Of a stretch of DNA of 64,000 nucleotides, positions 1 through 10,516 are shown piece by piece. Location of the stretch: NCBI GenBank assembly GCA_018114805.1, contig CP073042.1, forward strand, positions 5,005,501 through 5,069,500, written 5' to 3'. Source of the DNA: Candidatus Streptomyces philanthi (GTDB lineage Bacteria; Actinomycetota; Actinomycetes; Streptomycetales; Streptomycetaceae). Within the stretch, counting starts at the first letter, position 1. Every line of letters starts with the position of its first letter. The notes under the pieces were generated by a model. It did not search any database and was not told the origin of the DNA. It saw only the letters and a program-made list of their open reading frames with translations. Made by a program: the position numbers and the translations under genes.

Positions 1-2
1 GG

Positions 3-1152
3 CGGGCCCTGGCCGCATCGAGGATCGTGGACGCCGTCCCTGACCCGTACGAGCCGGGGCTGTGGCGGCTGCGGGCGGGAAGCAAGGTGGGGGCAGTGGC
101 CCTCGACATCCCGGGGGGTGAGACTGTCAGGTTGCGGATCACGCCCAAAGTGCCCATCGGACGCCTGTTCTTCCTCCTCGGCTACAGCCTCGACCCGCGC
201 GGCTGGCGGGATGAAGAGGTGGACGTTGCCGGGTACGACGAACTGCTGCCCGCTTTTGCCCACGCCGTGGAGCGGCAGACGGGTCGGGCGCTACGGCAGG
301 GGCTTCTGCAGGGCTACCGGCTCACCGAAGCCACGGCGCTCGTCGTACGAGGCCGGATCCGCGAAGCCGAGCAGGTCCGGCGCAGATTCGGTGCCGCGCT
401 GCCGGCGGAGGTCGCGTATGACGAGTTCACCACGGACATCGCCGAGAACCGCATCCTGCGCGCCGCAGTGGAACGGCTGCTATGCCTGCTGCTACGCCTG
501 TCCGACGTGCCCCGGGCCTTACGCACACGGCTGATGCACCAGCGGGCCAGGCTCGCGGACGTCACCCCTCTCGTGCGAGGGCAGACGCTACCGAGATGGC
601 GGCCGAGCCGTCTCAACGCCCGTTACCACAACGCCCTCAGACTGGCAGACGTCGTGTTGGACGGGGCGTCGGCCGAACATCTGCCTGGCGGACTGCGGAT
701 GAACGGCTTCCTCCTCGATATGAACAAGGTTTTCGAGGGCTTCGTCTGCACCGCGCTCCGCGAAGCCCTGGCCCCGTACGGTGGACACGGCACAGTGCAG
801 AGCAGGAATGTCTACCTGGATGAGGACGACGCCATCCGGATGCGACCAGACTTCGTCTGGTACGGGGAAACGGGAGTTCCGCTGGCTGTTGCCGGACGCG
901 AAGTACAAGGCAGGCAAGCCTCATGGCTACCCGGACGCCGACCTTTATCAGATGTTGGCGTACTGTACTTCCCTGGGACTTGAGGAGAGGCATCTCGTTT
1001 ACGCGAAGGGCAACGCGTCACATGCCGCTCACGTGGTTCGCAGTTCCGGAATCGCGCTGCACCAGCACGCACTCGATCTCGGCCAACCACCGTCGGTACT
1101 TCTCGGTGAGATGACAACTCTGGCCGCGCGCATGATGCGACCGCGACCTTGA
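3..1152 (+). CDS. mcrC: McrC-like restriction protein, 5' end cut off
   Basis: McrC is the nuclease partner of the GTPase McrB in type IV McrBC systems that cut modified DNA. After joining two frames the visible protein is about 380 residues. It carries the family's N-terminal LRITPKVPIGRLFFLLGY segment and a C-terminal PD-(D/E)xK core, RPDFVWYG followed by DAKYKAG. The D-x-K half comes into frame only if one extra G near 893 is removed, so the break separates the catalytic residues if it is real. The frame is open to the window edge. The GTG at 27 is the first start seen, but the conserved N-terminus suggests the true start, and probably mcrB, lies upstream. It converges on the GmrSD-like gene, so the two look like a small defence locus. 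Confidence 0.8.
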
Positions 1153-1409
1153 CGCTCCAGGCCACCTGACGGTCACAGAAGGAACGCGAGGGACCTGCCT
1201 GACCTGGGTTTCCTCCATGCATCTGTGACGTGATTTCGGTGACACAGCACGTGGAGCGCGTGGCGATCTTGGAGCCGGTGAAGCAGGGCGCCTGACCTGC
1301 CTTGGCGGGCCCCGACGGCTATCAGCAGGTCGTCATGGCCTCGTCATCGCGACAGGGTGCCGACTAGATGTCAGAGCAGGTTGTTCCCCGAAGTCCGCGC
1401 CTCGCCGCC

Positions 1410-3999
1410 TCAGGCCACGTCCCGGCCCTCCCAGCAGCCACGAAACCACGCGAGTGTCTCGGCCAGCAGTTCGCGTTTGCGGCTCTCCTCCAGAACGGAG
1501 AGGCGGAAGCTGGGACGCCGTTCCAGCTTGCCCTCCGGGATGTCGACGCCCTTCATCATCGTTGAGCTGTCGGAGCAGTTCGGCACGGAGTCTGCGGTCG
1601 GTGAAGGGCTCGCGCGCGGCGAGGTGCTGGAAGACCACCTCCGCTGTGCCACCGCGTCCGCCGCCCGGGTAGAGCGTCAGCGGCCAGATACCGCGGCCCG
1701 GCGGCCCGGTCTCTCCGAGCACGAGGAACGCGCTTGTGAGGGTCTGACCGGATCCGTGGCCGACCCATCCGCCGAGCTTCTCCCAACCAGTGAGAAGGGC
1801 GCGGACCGCGTCGACCGTCTCGGGGGAGTCGTCTGTCGCGAGCTGACGGAAGAACCGGTCGGCGCGTGTCTCCTCGCTCCGGCTTTGCACGGTGTGCTGT
1901 GCCGTGTCCTCGTCGTCCGCCTGGATGCCGTCGCCGCCGGTGATCAGGAGGGCGAGGTCGTCGGCGGTTCTGCGTTGGGTCGGATCGGCGGCACCGTTGG
2001 CCGTGAAGCGGATGCCGTCCGCGGTCAACCGGGCGCGGGCGTCGCCCGCTTCGGCCGGAGATGTCCAGCGGAACCCGTCGGAGACCTTGCCCTCGGAGGT
2101 GAGCACGCGATGGGCGTTGGCCACGCCCGGGGTGGCGGCCAGGTGGTTCCCCACGGCCTGCGCGCCCGAACCGAGGAACGCGGCGAGGTCGCCGTAGGAC
2201 GTCCAGGTGCCGTGCGGTAGCGCCGCGAGTACCTGATGGGCCAGTTGCCAGTCGCGGCTGCGTTCTGCCCTGCCGATGCCGCGCAGCGGGGCCGGCCTCA
2301 GTGTGATCGCGCGCTCGGCGAGATCGTCGGCGCGGGCCCGGATCTCCTGGGCGCCCTACCGGTCGGTGGCTGCGATGCGGTGGTTCATCTCCAGGTGGCT
2401 GCCCTTGAGCAGATCCTGCTTGCGCTCGAACGGGTGGTTGGACAGTTCCGAGTTGACCGCTGTGAGGGTCAGGTTGCCTGAGCGTATGCCGGAGCCGGGC
2501 GTGCAGGTCCTCGGGGGTCTCCGTATCGGACGCGTCCTCGCTCAGCATCCGCATCCACTCGTCGCCCGCGGATTGGGGCAGTACGTGTTCGATCGTGAGC
2601 CGCGCGGAGGCGAAGTCCACCGGTTCGGGGTGCCCGTAGCTTTCCTCCAGCCGCTGCAGCACCAGCTTGCGCTGGTGCCACCGCCCGTATTGGTAGAAGG
2701 GCGCTCTCCAGATCTTCTCGCGCAACTCGTCGTCGTCCGGCCAGAAGCGGTTGGCTGCGGAGAGCAACTGCCGCAGTCCGTCGGCCACAGGCACATCGAG
2801 CGGAAGCTGTCCGGGAACGGCCTGGAAAATGCGGTTGAGGTTGTTCGTCGGCACCCGGCAGATCATCCGACGCACCAGGAAGCTCTCGATGTACGACATC
2901 GCTCGGGCGGTGTCCGAGGAACCGATCTCTCCGCGCTCACGCCGCTCCAGCAGCAGCATCAGAGCGGGGTAGGAGACCTGCGCTTGCCAGGTGCCCAAAC
3001 GACGCAACTGGGCACGGACGGCGGGGTCCGGCTCCTCCTCGGGGTGGAGCAGGCGACGGAACAGCGCGCCGTGGTGATGCAGGTCCCTGATGTACGCCTC
3101 GATCTCCGCTTCGGTGGTCTCGCGGCGCTCGAAACGCTATTGCTGAGACGCGTACAGGTCCTGGCGACGCACGCGGTCGTCCCCGCCCAGCACCAGGTGG
3201 AGCCACATGAGCTGTTCGAGTTCGTCGTTGCTCAGGCTGTTCTGCAGCGGCAGCCAGTAGGTCTCGTAGACGTGCTCGCCGCGCGTGGGCATCCGCATGA
3301 ACAGGTAGTTACGCAGCAGGTCGGCTTGGCTGAGCCTGAGACCGGTGTTGTTGAGGGACTCGAAGATACGGTGGACGTTGTCGCCGCGCTCGGCGGTCAC
3401 CGCGACGAGTGTGAGCCTGTACGTGATGGTCTGTTCGATGCGTGACACGTCCTGCGGAGCGGCCGGGGCTTGTGCTTCGACGAGTTTGCGGCGGAAGAAG
3501 CTGTAGGCCCTGCCGACGTTTCCGCCGTCGACCCGGTTTTCGACCGGACCACGGATGTGCGCGGCGGACTGCGGCCGGTCGGCCTGTGTCGGCAGCAGCC
3601 TGAAATAGGCGGTGCCGTTCTTGCGCTTGTTGATCAGGTATTCCTCGTCGATACGCTCGGCCTCGTCCGGCTGGGCGTCCGCGACGTTGTCGCGGATCGC
3701 GGCCAGGGCGAGTGAAAGCGTCGTCAGCGGCTGCTGACCGTCGACGACGAGCCACTGGGGGAACATCACCTCGTTCCGCGGAGAAGGCGCGAGGACGACG
3801 GAGCCCAGGAAGTGAGTGCTCTGAAGTGAGTGCTCTCTCTGTCTCCGGTCTTCAGCAGTTCGGCCTGCTCCAGGATGTCAGCCCACAACTGTCCGAGTTG
3901 CCGCTCGGTCCAGGGGTACGTCCGTTGGTAGAGCGGCACCTTGAACTGCTGGGCCTTGCCCTGCACGAGGTCGGCGAACAAGGTCTCTTTCGCCTGCAT
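1410..3999 (-). CDS. GmrSD-type (DUF262/DUF1524) restriction protein with alkyltransferase-like domain, disrupted
   Basis: GmrSD-family proteins are NTP-dependent type IV enzymes against modified DNA. The N-terminus has the DUF262 signature VPLYQRTYPW and VVDGQQPLTTL. The usual DGQQR motif reads DGQQP here, so a key Arg is Pro. The middle holds the DUF1524 HNH motif IEHVLPQS and then GNLTLT. After it comes HQVLAALPHGTWTSYGDL with GSGAQAVGNHLAATPG, typical of the DNA-binding domain of O6-alkylguanine transferases, then an unassigned C-terminal part, about 860 residues in all. Breaks: a 14-bp tandem duplication at 3809-3836, in-frame TAG at 3137-3139 and 2356-2358, and single-base shifts near 2477 and 1548. 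The duplication looks like a genuine mutation; the other breaks may be sequence errors. The alkyltransferase Cys (PCHR) motif was not seen. Confidence 0.75.
3809..3836. repeat. 14-bp perfect tandem duplication inside the GmrSD gene
   Basis: The unit GAAGTGAGTGCTCT occurs twice, at 3809-3822 and 3823-3836. Removing one copy restores a continuous frame between the TGDRESTHF and LGSVVLAPSPRNEV segments of the protein, so the duplication itself is the cause of the break. Confidence 0.9.
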
Positions 4000-4228
4000 G
4001 ATGTCCCCCTGGCGAACCGTGTGTGACGACGTGCGGGAACGGCCTTATGACCTCTACCTGACGCGAATGGGCCAAGTCGGAGAATTGCTTCGGAGCCGGG
4101 TGTCACTTCCCGCCGCGGTGGCTTCCTGAAGCGGGTTGAACGCGCGGGGGCGTACGGGTCAGAAGGGCGTACTGGCCGCACACGCCGCGCGCGGCGCGTC
4201 AGCATTCATGAAGAGGAAGCCCATCCCC

Positions 4229-5004
4229 TCAACCCCGCAGCCGCAACGCCTCCCGCACCCTCTCGTTCCGCAGCGGCACATAGCGCCCCTCAACGAACTG
4301 GCCCCCGCCGAATATCTCCATGAACTCGGCGGAAGTCTCTTCGTCTAGCAGGGAGGGATTCGCCTCAAGGGCCCGGTTCACGCTGTCCGTGACCTGCGCA
4401 GCCGTCAGCTTCTCCAACGCGCTCCGCAACTCCGGCGCGGCGTCGTCGTCCTCGATGCGGGCGTGGCTGAGTGCCCGTACCTGATCGGCAATGAAGGCCG
4501 CGGCCGTCAAAAGCGCCAGCAGGCGTTTCTGGGCTTCCGCGCTGGTCATGTTCGTGCTGTGGTTCCCGAGCGCGAGGTCCACCTCGTGGGAGAAGTCCGC
4601 GGCGGTGCTGTCCCCGGGGGGGGAGGGGGGGGACGCCTCCGTGCGGGCGTTCTGGTCGTCGGGCGTGCCCTTTTCGGGATTCCGGCGCCACTTCGACCTG
4701 AGGTCGTTCAGCCGGCGCTTGACGTAGGGCGCGGCCTTGAATGACGGCGAGGGTCGCCGCAGCGCCTATCGCCACGCCTACCGCCACCTTGAGCGCCGTA
4801 CCCGACGACTCCCGCTCGCCTTCGCCATCGTTTGTCGGCGGTGTCGCGGTAGAGCGTGACGTGGGTTTCGAGGTGGTGCGTGGCGTCGCCGCGCGCCAGG
4901 GGGCTGTAGCCATCGGAAGTCCGGGACTGCGAAAGCCGCGTTCCTGCCGGGCGCTCGACCCACATGCGTTCCCTGACCATCTCGGTCGGGTCGTCGGACG
5001 TCAT
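4229..5004 (-). CDS. membrane-anchored protein of unknown function, frameshifted
   Basis: I do not recognise the family. Joined over frame breaks it is about 255 residues. It starts MTSDDPTEMVRERMWVERP (ATG at 5004), with a soluble N-terminal third, one hydrophobic segment (VAVGVAIGAAATLAVI) near residue 90, a basic stretch (KRRLNDLRSKWRRN) and a C-terminal helical part (SAEAQKRLLALLTAAAFIADQVRAL). One break falls in a run of eight Gs, an A and nine Gs at 4616-4633, and another near the end of the hydrophobic segment around 4745. The layout (N-terminal cytoplasmic domain, single membrane pass, helical tail) suggests a structural or defence-accessory membrane protein, but nothing visible assigns a function. 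Confidence 0.5.
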
Positions 5005-5218
5005 GCCGTAACTGTACGGGCGATCACCGACAGCGCCGCCGGTCAGCCGGTCAGCCGGCCAACCAGTCCGGGGCCGGAGACCCCGCCCGCCCCCCGAACC
5101 CCTATCTGGCTGAATCGCGCACTCCGCTACCCCAGCCGTCTCCGTCACACTTGGCCCATACGACACGCGCGCCACCCCCGCCACCTTTCGCGGTGGCCCG
5201 TGATCGGGAGGCTCAGGC

Positions 5219-6219
5219 ATGGTGCCGGATGTGAGGCCGGGTGGGGTCGAGGCCACCGCTTCGCGCGCACGTGATCGGTGGGCGGCCGATCGCGTGGGGT
5301 TGCGGGGGGATCTGCGGGCCGCCGTGCCCGATGCCGCCGCCGCGCTGGTGGTGACGGCGGCGGTGTTCGTCTTCCTCTACGTTTGTATGGACTCGGGGGC
5401 CTCGGCGACCGTCGCGGTCATGCCGTTCATGGACGCCCCCCCCGCACCTACTGGATGTACCTGCTCAGCCAGGCGTTCGGCTGGGCAGGGCTGTTGTGGG
5501 CGTGGGGCACCGTCATGCTCGGGCTCCTGTTGTCGGGGCCCGGGGTCGCGCGGTTGCCGGTTTCCCGGCAGGTGTGGGAGCGGTTGCACCGCACCACGAG
5601 CCTGACCACGATGGCCCTCATGGCGGCCCACGCGATCATGTTCGCGGCGGAACTCGTGCGCTATGAGACCAGGTTGGGGTGGATCGACCGGCTGTGGGCC
5701 GGGTTCGCCGACAGCTTCGTGCCCGGTTGGTACGACTCCGGGACCGGCCGGACGGCCATTTCGATCGGGCAGGGCGCCCTCTACCTGGCCGTGCCGCCGG
5801 GGCTGCTGTTCTACGTACCGCACCGCATCGGGCCGAACGCCTGGCGGCGACTGCACCGGTTCGTGATCGTGGTGTACGTGCTGAGCGTGTGGCACACGCT
5901 GTTGTACGGCACCAACGTCTGGTACGACGAGTGGCCGCGCACCGTGCTGTGGCTGCTGCAACTGCCCATCGCCGCCCTGCTCCTGCTGCGGCTGGCGTGG
6001 CCCGCGCGGCGCGCCGAGCGGCTGGGGACCGCTGATCGGCGGGTGGGCGGGCCCCGGCGGGGTTGGGCGGGGCGGGCCGCGGGGCGGGTCACCGTCGCGC
6101 TGGTCGGTGCCACCGTCGTCGGGGTGATCGCGGTAGTGGTCTCCGGGCACGACGCCGGGCGCGCCCGGCCGGCCGATCCGCCCGCGACGGTGCCGCACGA
6201 GCAGGAGGGGACGCCGTGA
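5219..6219 (+). CDS. ferric-reductase-like transmembrane protein
   Basis: This is a polytopic membrane protein of about 333 residues resembling the heme-binding ferric reductase/YedZ-like domain. Histidine pairs lie in consecutive membrane helices: LHRTTSLTTMALMAAH near residue 125 and RRLHRFVIVVYVLSVWH near residue 215. That spacing suits b-type heme ligation for electron transfer across the membrane. No FAD/NADPH module follows, so it would need a partner reductase. The start at ATG 5219 has GGGAGG just upstream. One shift occurs in the C-run at 5438-5446. The N-terminal about 60 residues carry one membrane helix. It is divergent from the unknown membrane gene and ends at a strong shared terminator. 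Confidence 0.75.
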
Positions 6220-6271
6220 CCCGCACCGCCCGATCGAGCCCCGAGCGCCTGGCGCCCCCGGGCGGTGCGGG
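6220..6271. terminator. bidirectional terminator between convergent genes
   Basis: A perfect 13-bp stem has arms CCCGCACCGCCCG at 6220-6232 and its complement at 6259-6271, with a 26-nt loop. It lies between the stops of the ferric-reductase-like gene and the B12-operon methyltransferase, so it can serve both strands. Confidence 0.8.
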
Positions 6272-6285
6272 TCTGGAACACGCCG

Positions 6286-7035
6286 TTACCCCTCCCGTGT
6301 CGCCCGCAGGATGAGCCGCTGGGCGTCCTGGTCGTAGGGGCGGCCGTCGAAGTCGCCGAAGACCTCGACGTGGCCGAAGCCCGCCTCCCGTGCCATCCGC
6401 CGCAGCTCCACCGCGCTGTAGACGAACCACACCAGCGAGGCCCGGGTCACCCGGTCGCCGCGTACCAGCACCCAGTCGCTGCGCAGTCTGGCCCAGTCGT
6501 CGAGGACCGTGTCGGTCTGGACGAGCAGGTTGTCACCGCGCCGCACCACCTTGGGCGGTGTGACCCGGCCGGCCAGCAACTCCTTGCCCGCCAGGTCCAG
6601 GAGGAGGGTTCCACCGGGGACCAGGCTGTCGTGCATGGTGCGCAGGGCCCGCGCGTTGTCGGCCAGGTCCTCGAAGTAGCCGAACGAGGTGAACATGTTG
6701 AGCACCACGTCGAAGGCGCCGGGTTGGGCGTACGCGCGCACGTCCGCCTCCACATAGGTGGCCGGCGCCGAGCGCTTGGCCGACCGCGCGCGGGCCCGCT
6801 CCAGCATGGCCGGGCTGCGGTCCACGCCGGTCACGGCGTAGCCACGGCGGGCCAGCGGCACGGTGAACACCCCGGGCCCGCAGCACAGGTCGAGCACCCG
6901 CGCCCCGGCGGGCAGGTTCAGCAGCGGGGAGGTCTCCAGGAGGTCCTCGGCCTGGGTGAACCGCTGGTCGGAGAAGAGGAAGTCGTAGAACTCGGTCCAG
7001 AAGTCATCGTCCTGGAACTCGCCCGTGTGCGTCAT
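6286..7035 (-). CDS. class I SAM-dependent methyltransferase, last gene of the B12-riboswitch operon
   Basis: Intact 249-residue Rossmann methyltransferase. Motif I is VLDLCCGPGVFT near residue 46, the acidic residue ending strand 2 is in VTGVDRS, and motif IV is DVVLNMFTSFGYF. The family resembles small-molecule N- or O-methyltransferases; the substrate cannot be read from sequence. The start at 7035 lies inside the end of the upstream MFS gene, as expected for translational coupling in a five-gene unit. As the terminal tailoring gene of a kinase/PLP/ATP-grasp set it would plausibly methylate the amino acid or peptide made by the others. Confidence 0.85.
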   Translation of the reverse strand: MTHTGEFQDDDFWTEFYDFLFSDQRFTQAEDLLETSPLLNLPAGARVLDLCCGPGVFTVPLARRGYAVTGVDRSPAMLERARARSAKRSAPATYVEADVRAYAQPGAFDVVLNMFTSFGYFEDLADNARALRTMHDSLVPGGTLLLDLAGKELLAGRVTPPKVVRRGDNLLVQTDTVLDDWARLRSDWVLVRGDRVTRASLVWFVYSAVELRRMAREAGFGHVEVFGDFDGRPYDQDAQRLILRATREG

Positions 7036-8251
7036 AGGGCTTCGGTGCTCCTTCGGTGTCGCCGGGTTGGTCGGGGGAGGTCGCCGTACGGCCGCGCAGC
7101 GCGAGCAGCAACGGGGGGATCAGCAGGCACTGGGCCGCGGCCAGGAGCCAGAACCAGCCGGTGTCGCCGGCGCGTTCGCCGACGCGGTACAACTGGCCCG
7201 CCCAGGACGCCGCTCGCGCAGGCGCCCAGGCCGGCGGCGAGCCGTTGCTGGCCGAAGACGACCGCGTCGGAGCGGTCGCCGCGGCGCAGGGCCTCCAGGT
7301 CGTTCTTGAGGAAGAGCACGATGTCGCCGAGGGTGATCAGCGCCCCGCCGGCCAGCAGCGCCGGCCGGGTGCCGACGGCCAGCACGGCGAGGCCCGCGGC
7401 CAGGCCGGCCAAGCCGACGGCGAGCGCCAGGGCGTACGGCATGCGCCGGATGAGCCCGGAGGCGAGCGGCTGGACGACGATGACCAGCGCGGAACAGAGC
7501 AGCAGCACCAGGCTGTAGAACTCGCTCGAAGCCCGCTCGACCGCGTAGATGGCCAGGTAGTGCTGGAAGTGGAAGTAGAGGTAGAAGGAGAGGGCGCACG
7601 CGGCGAACGGCAGGACGGGCAGGCCGGACAGCAGGCCCCGGGGGCGGCCTCGGCGGCCGGCCCCCGCTTGCCGTCGGGGGTGGGCAGCCGGGTATGGCCC
7701 GCCGTGACCGCGATGAACAGCGCCGTGACGGCCAGGAAGAGCCACCCGGGCGAGGAGAGCACGAACGGGCCGGCGATCAGCGGGCCCACGGCCATGCCCG
7801 CGTTGAGCGCCGCGTTGCCCGCCGACAGGTACGCCGGGCTCCGCTCCTCGGCCACGCCGTGCACCAGGTACGCCTTGTTCGCCGGCAGGTAGAGCGCCGC
7901 GCCGCAGCAGGTGAGTATGAGCGCCGCGACGGCCAGCGGCGGCCACCGCAACGCGAGCAACAGACCCACGAACCCGGCCGTGCGCACCACCAGCGCGCAC
8001 AGCATGGTGCGCCGCAGCCCGACGCGCTCGGCGAGCGCCCCGCCCACGATCCCGCCGGAGAACTGCACGAGGGACGCCGCGGCCAGCACCAGGCCGACGG
8101 CGCCAAGGCCCATGCCGAGCCGTTCGTGCAGGAACACCGACATGAACGGCAGCACCATGAAGCTGCCGAGGGGGATCAGGAACGAGCTGAGCAGCAGGAA
8201 GCGCAGCGGGCCGTTGAGCGCGGTCAGCGCGGCGCGCGGGGGCTCAGCCAT
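7004..8251 (-). CDS. MFS transporter of the B12-riboswitch operon
   Basis: Major facilitator with about 12 helices over roughly 410 residues after joining frames. The N-terminal half begins MAEPPRAALTALNGPLRF and includes FLHERLGMGLGAVGLV and the loop RVGLRRT typical of MFS motif A. The C-terminal half includes LIRRMPYALALAVGLAG. Two single-base breaks are visible: one near 7640 and one near 7199, where deleting one C gives GGQLYRVGERAGDTGWFW. The start at 8251 overlaps the ATP-grasp stop (8244), and its end overlaps the methyltransferase start. Direction of transport is unknown. An exporter for the operon's product is the simplest reading, but uptake of a B12-related compound cannot be excluded. 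Confidence 0.8.
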
Positions 8252-9496
8252 CGCCGGGCGGGTCCCCCGCCTGGTCGGGCAGGGGCGTCGTGCGTACGCG
8301 CAGCGCGTTGGCGGCGGCCACGGCCCGGTGCGTGGCGAGTTCGGCGGTCTCGGCCTCCGTGTAGACGATGCCCGCGTAGCCCCGGCTGTCCGTGAGGTGC
8401 TCGATCCGGTCGCCGGGGCGTTTGGTCGGGTACCAGGCCGGCGCGCCCGGCATGTCCGCCAGCCGCTCCACGCCCGTGACCCCGGTGAACACGCCGGGCT
8501 CGGCCGGGTAGCCGAGGACGAAGGCGACGGCGGGCCCACCGGGGAGTTCGGCGTCGAGCAGGCGCGGGCGGCGGCCGACGGCCGCCTCGACCATCGCCTC
8601 GTACACGTTGGTGCCGAGCGCCCGGCACAGGCCCTCACCGACCAGGGCGCCCCCGATGCGCGGGTTGACCTCCACCACCTCCGGGCCGCCGGTGGTGAGC
8701 ACGAACTCCAGGTGGGCGAAGCGGTCGGTGTACCCGATCGTGGCCAGCACCTGGCCCAGCCACCGTTCGAGGGCGTCCCGTTGCTCGGTGGGGAAGGCGA
8801 CGGGGAACGCGGTGACCTCCTCGCGGGAGGACGGTTCCGCCGACATCAGCCGGCTGGAGACGCCGAGCAGCCGGGTGTGGCCGGCCCAGGTGAGGGTCTC
8901 GGCGCTGTAGACGGGACCGCTGAAGTACGGTTCGGCGAACAGGCGGCCCATCAACGCGGCCTCGGCGGCCGTGTCCAGCGCGGCCTGCCACTGGCTCTTG
9001 TCCCGGACCAGGTAGACGTTCTGGCTGCCGGTGCCGGCCGTGTCCTTGAGCACGGCCGGCAGCCCCACCTCCGCCAGCAGCGCGGCCCGCAGCGCCCGGT
9101 CGCGCGCGGCCTCGCCGGCCTCCACGGCCCGGCCTCGGGTGAGGCCCGCCGCGTGCAGCCGGTTTGCGTACGGCCGCCTTGTCGCGGGCCAGCCGCGGCG
9201 TCGAGCCCCGGCAGGCCGAAGCGGGTGGTCAGTTCCGCGCCGACCAGCGTCCAGGTGTCGGTGGAGCTGATCAGGCCCCGCAGCCCGGGGGTGGTGGCCA
9301 ACCGGTCGGCCACCCGCTCGGTGTCGAACGTGTCCACCTCCACGACGTCCAGCGCGCCGGCGAGCAGCCGGTCCAACTCGTACGCGTAGTACGACGGGTC
9401 GCGGGTCAGCAGCCGCAGCCGCTCGCCCAGTGCGTCGGCGGCGCGCACCAGGTGGCCCAGGCCGAAGGTGAGGGATTCCAGGCAGACCACGCTCAT
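8244..9496 (-). CDS. ATP-grasp ligase of the B12-riboswitch operon
   Basis: About 415 residues of ATP-grasp fold, which forms amide bonds through an acyl-phosphate. The N-terminal preATP-grasp part starts MSVVCLESLTFGLGHL (ATG at 9496). The lid has LPAVLKDTAGTGSQNVYLV. The Mg/ATP site is HLEFVLTTGGPEVVEVNPRIGG, the usual E-x-N-P-R-xGG signature. This is the carbamoyl-phosphate-synthase-like subgroup used for dipeptide and amino-acid conjugate synthesis. Two small compensating shifts lie at 9150-9200 around the RDKAAVRKRLHAAG stretch. The ATG overlaps the stop of the PLP gene (ATGA at 9493-9496). It probably joins the PLP product to another carboxylate or amine. Confidence 0.8.
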
Positions 9497-10516
9497 GCCG
9501 CTCGCTCCTTCCAGTGGGCCGGGCACGCGCCACGGTTCCAGGCCATCGCGGACCAGGGCATGGACATCCGCGCGGGGTCGGCGACCTCCACGGGGCCCAG
9601 CGAGGCGATGTCGAGGGCCTCGGCGTGCCGGGCGAAGACGCGCTCCACGTAGCGGTGGCCGGTGTCGGCGGCGATGATCAGGTGCAGCCGGTCCCGATGG
9701 CGGCGGACGTCGTCCGTGGCGGCCAGGTAGGCGGCGCCGGAGGACAGGCCGGCGAAGACGGCGTGTTCGCGCAGCAGGGCGACGGCGCCGGACAGGGCGT
9801 GTCGGAAGTCCATCCAGTGGATGGCGTCGTAGAGGTCGTGCCGGACGTTGTCGAAGACGATCGAGGAGCCGATGCCCGCGATGATGGTCTCCGGGTCGTG
9901 GTGGTCCTGGCTGCCGAAGGTGACGCTGCCGAACGGCTGCACCCCCACCAGGCGCACCGACGGGTCCGTGCGCCGCAGGCGCGCCACGAGTCCGCCGGTC
10001 GAGGCGCCCGAGCCGACGCCGCCGACCACGGTCAGCGGCTGGCCGGGGAAGGCCCCCCGGGAGGGTGTCGGCGACCTCGCGGTGGCCGAGGTAGTGGATG
10101 GCGTCGTGGTACTGGCGCATCCAGTGCACGTCGGGGCGTTCGGCGATGATCTCGCGCACCCGCCGCACCCGCAGCTCCTGGTCGAGCTTGAGGTCGGCCG
10201 AGGGCCGCACCTGCTCCACGGTGGCGCCCAGCACCTCCAGTTGGACGCGGGTGGTGGCGTCCACGGTAGTGGAGGCCACGATGTGGCAGCGCAGGTGGTA
10301 GCGGTGGCAGGCCAGCGCGAGGGCGTGCGCGTAGATGCCGCTCGAGCTGTCGATGAGGGTCTGTCCGGGGCGCACCGTGCCCTGGTCCAGGAGGTGGCGG
10401 ACGGACGCGAGGGCCGAGTAGATCTTCATCGACTCGAAGCGGAGCAGGACCGTGTCTTGGGTGAGTCGGACGAGGTCGGGGACCTTCAGGGCGTCGGCGA
10501 TGTGGGGGTGGATCAC
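9493..10516 (-). CDS. fold-type-II PLP enzyme (cysteine synthase/SbnA-like)
   Basis: About 340 residues of the beta-family PLP fold. The PLP Schiff-base lysine is Lys31 in RFESMKIYSAL and the glycine-rich phosphate loop is GGVGSGASTGGL. SSGIYAHALALACHRY follows, as in cysteine-synthase-like enzymes that use an O-activated serine or threonine. One shift lies near 10055, in a C/G-rich run, between TLPGGL and PGQPLTVVGG. The GTG start at 10516 overlaps the kinase stop (TGA 10513-10515) and its own stop overlaps the ATP-grasp ATG. Next to a threonine-kinase-like gene it may use O-phosphothreonine for beta-replacement or elimination; that is inference. Confidence 0.8.
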
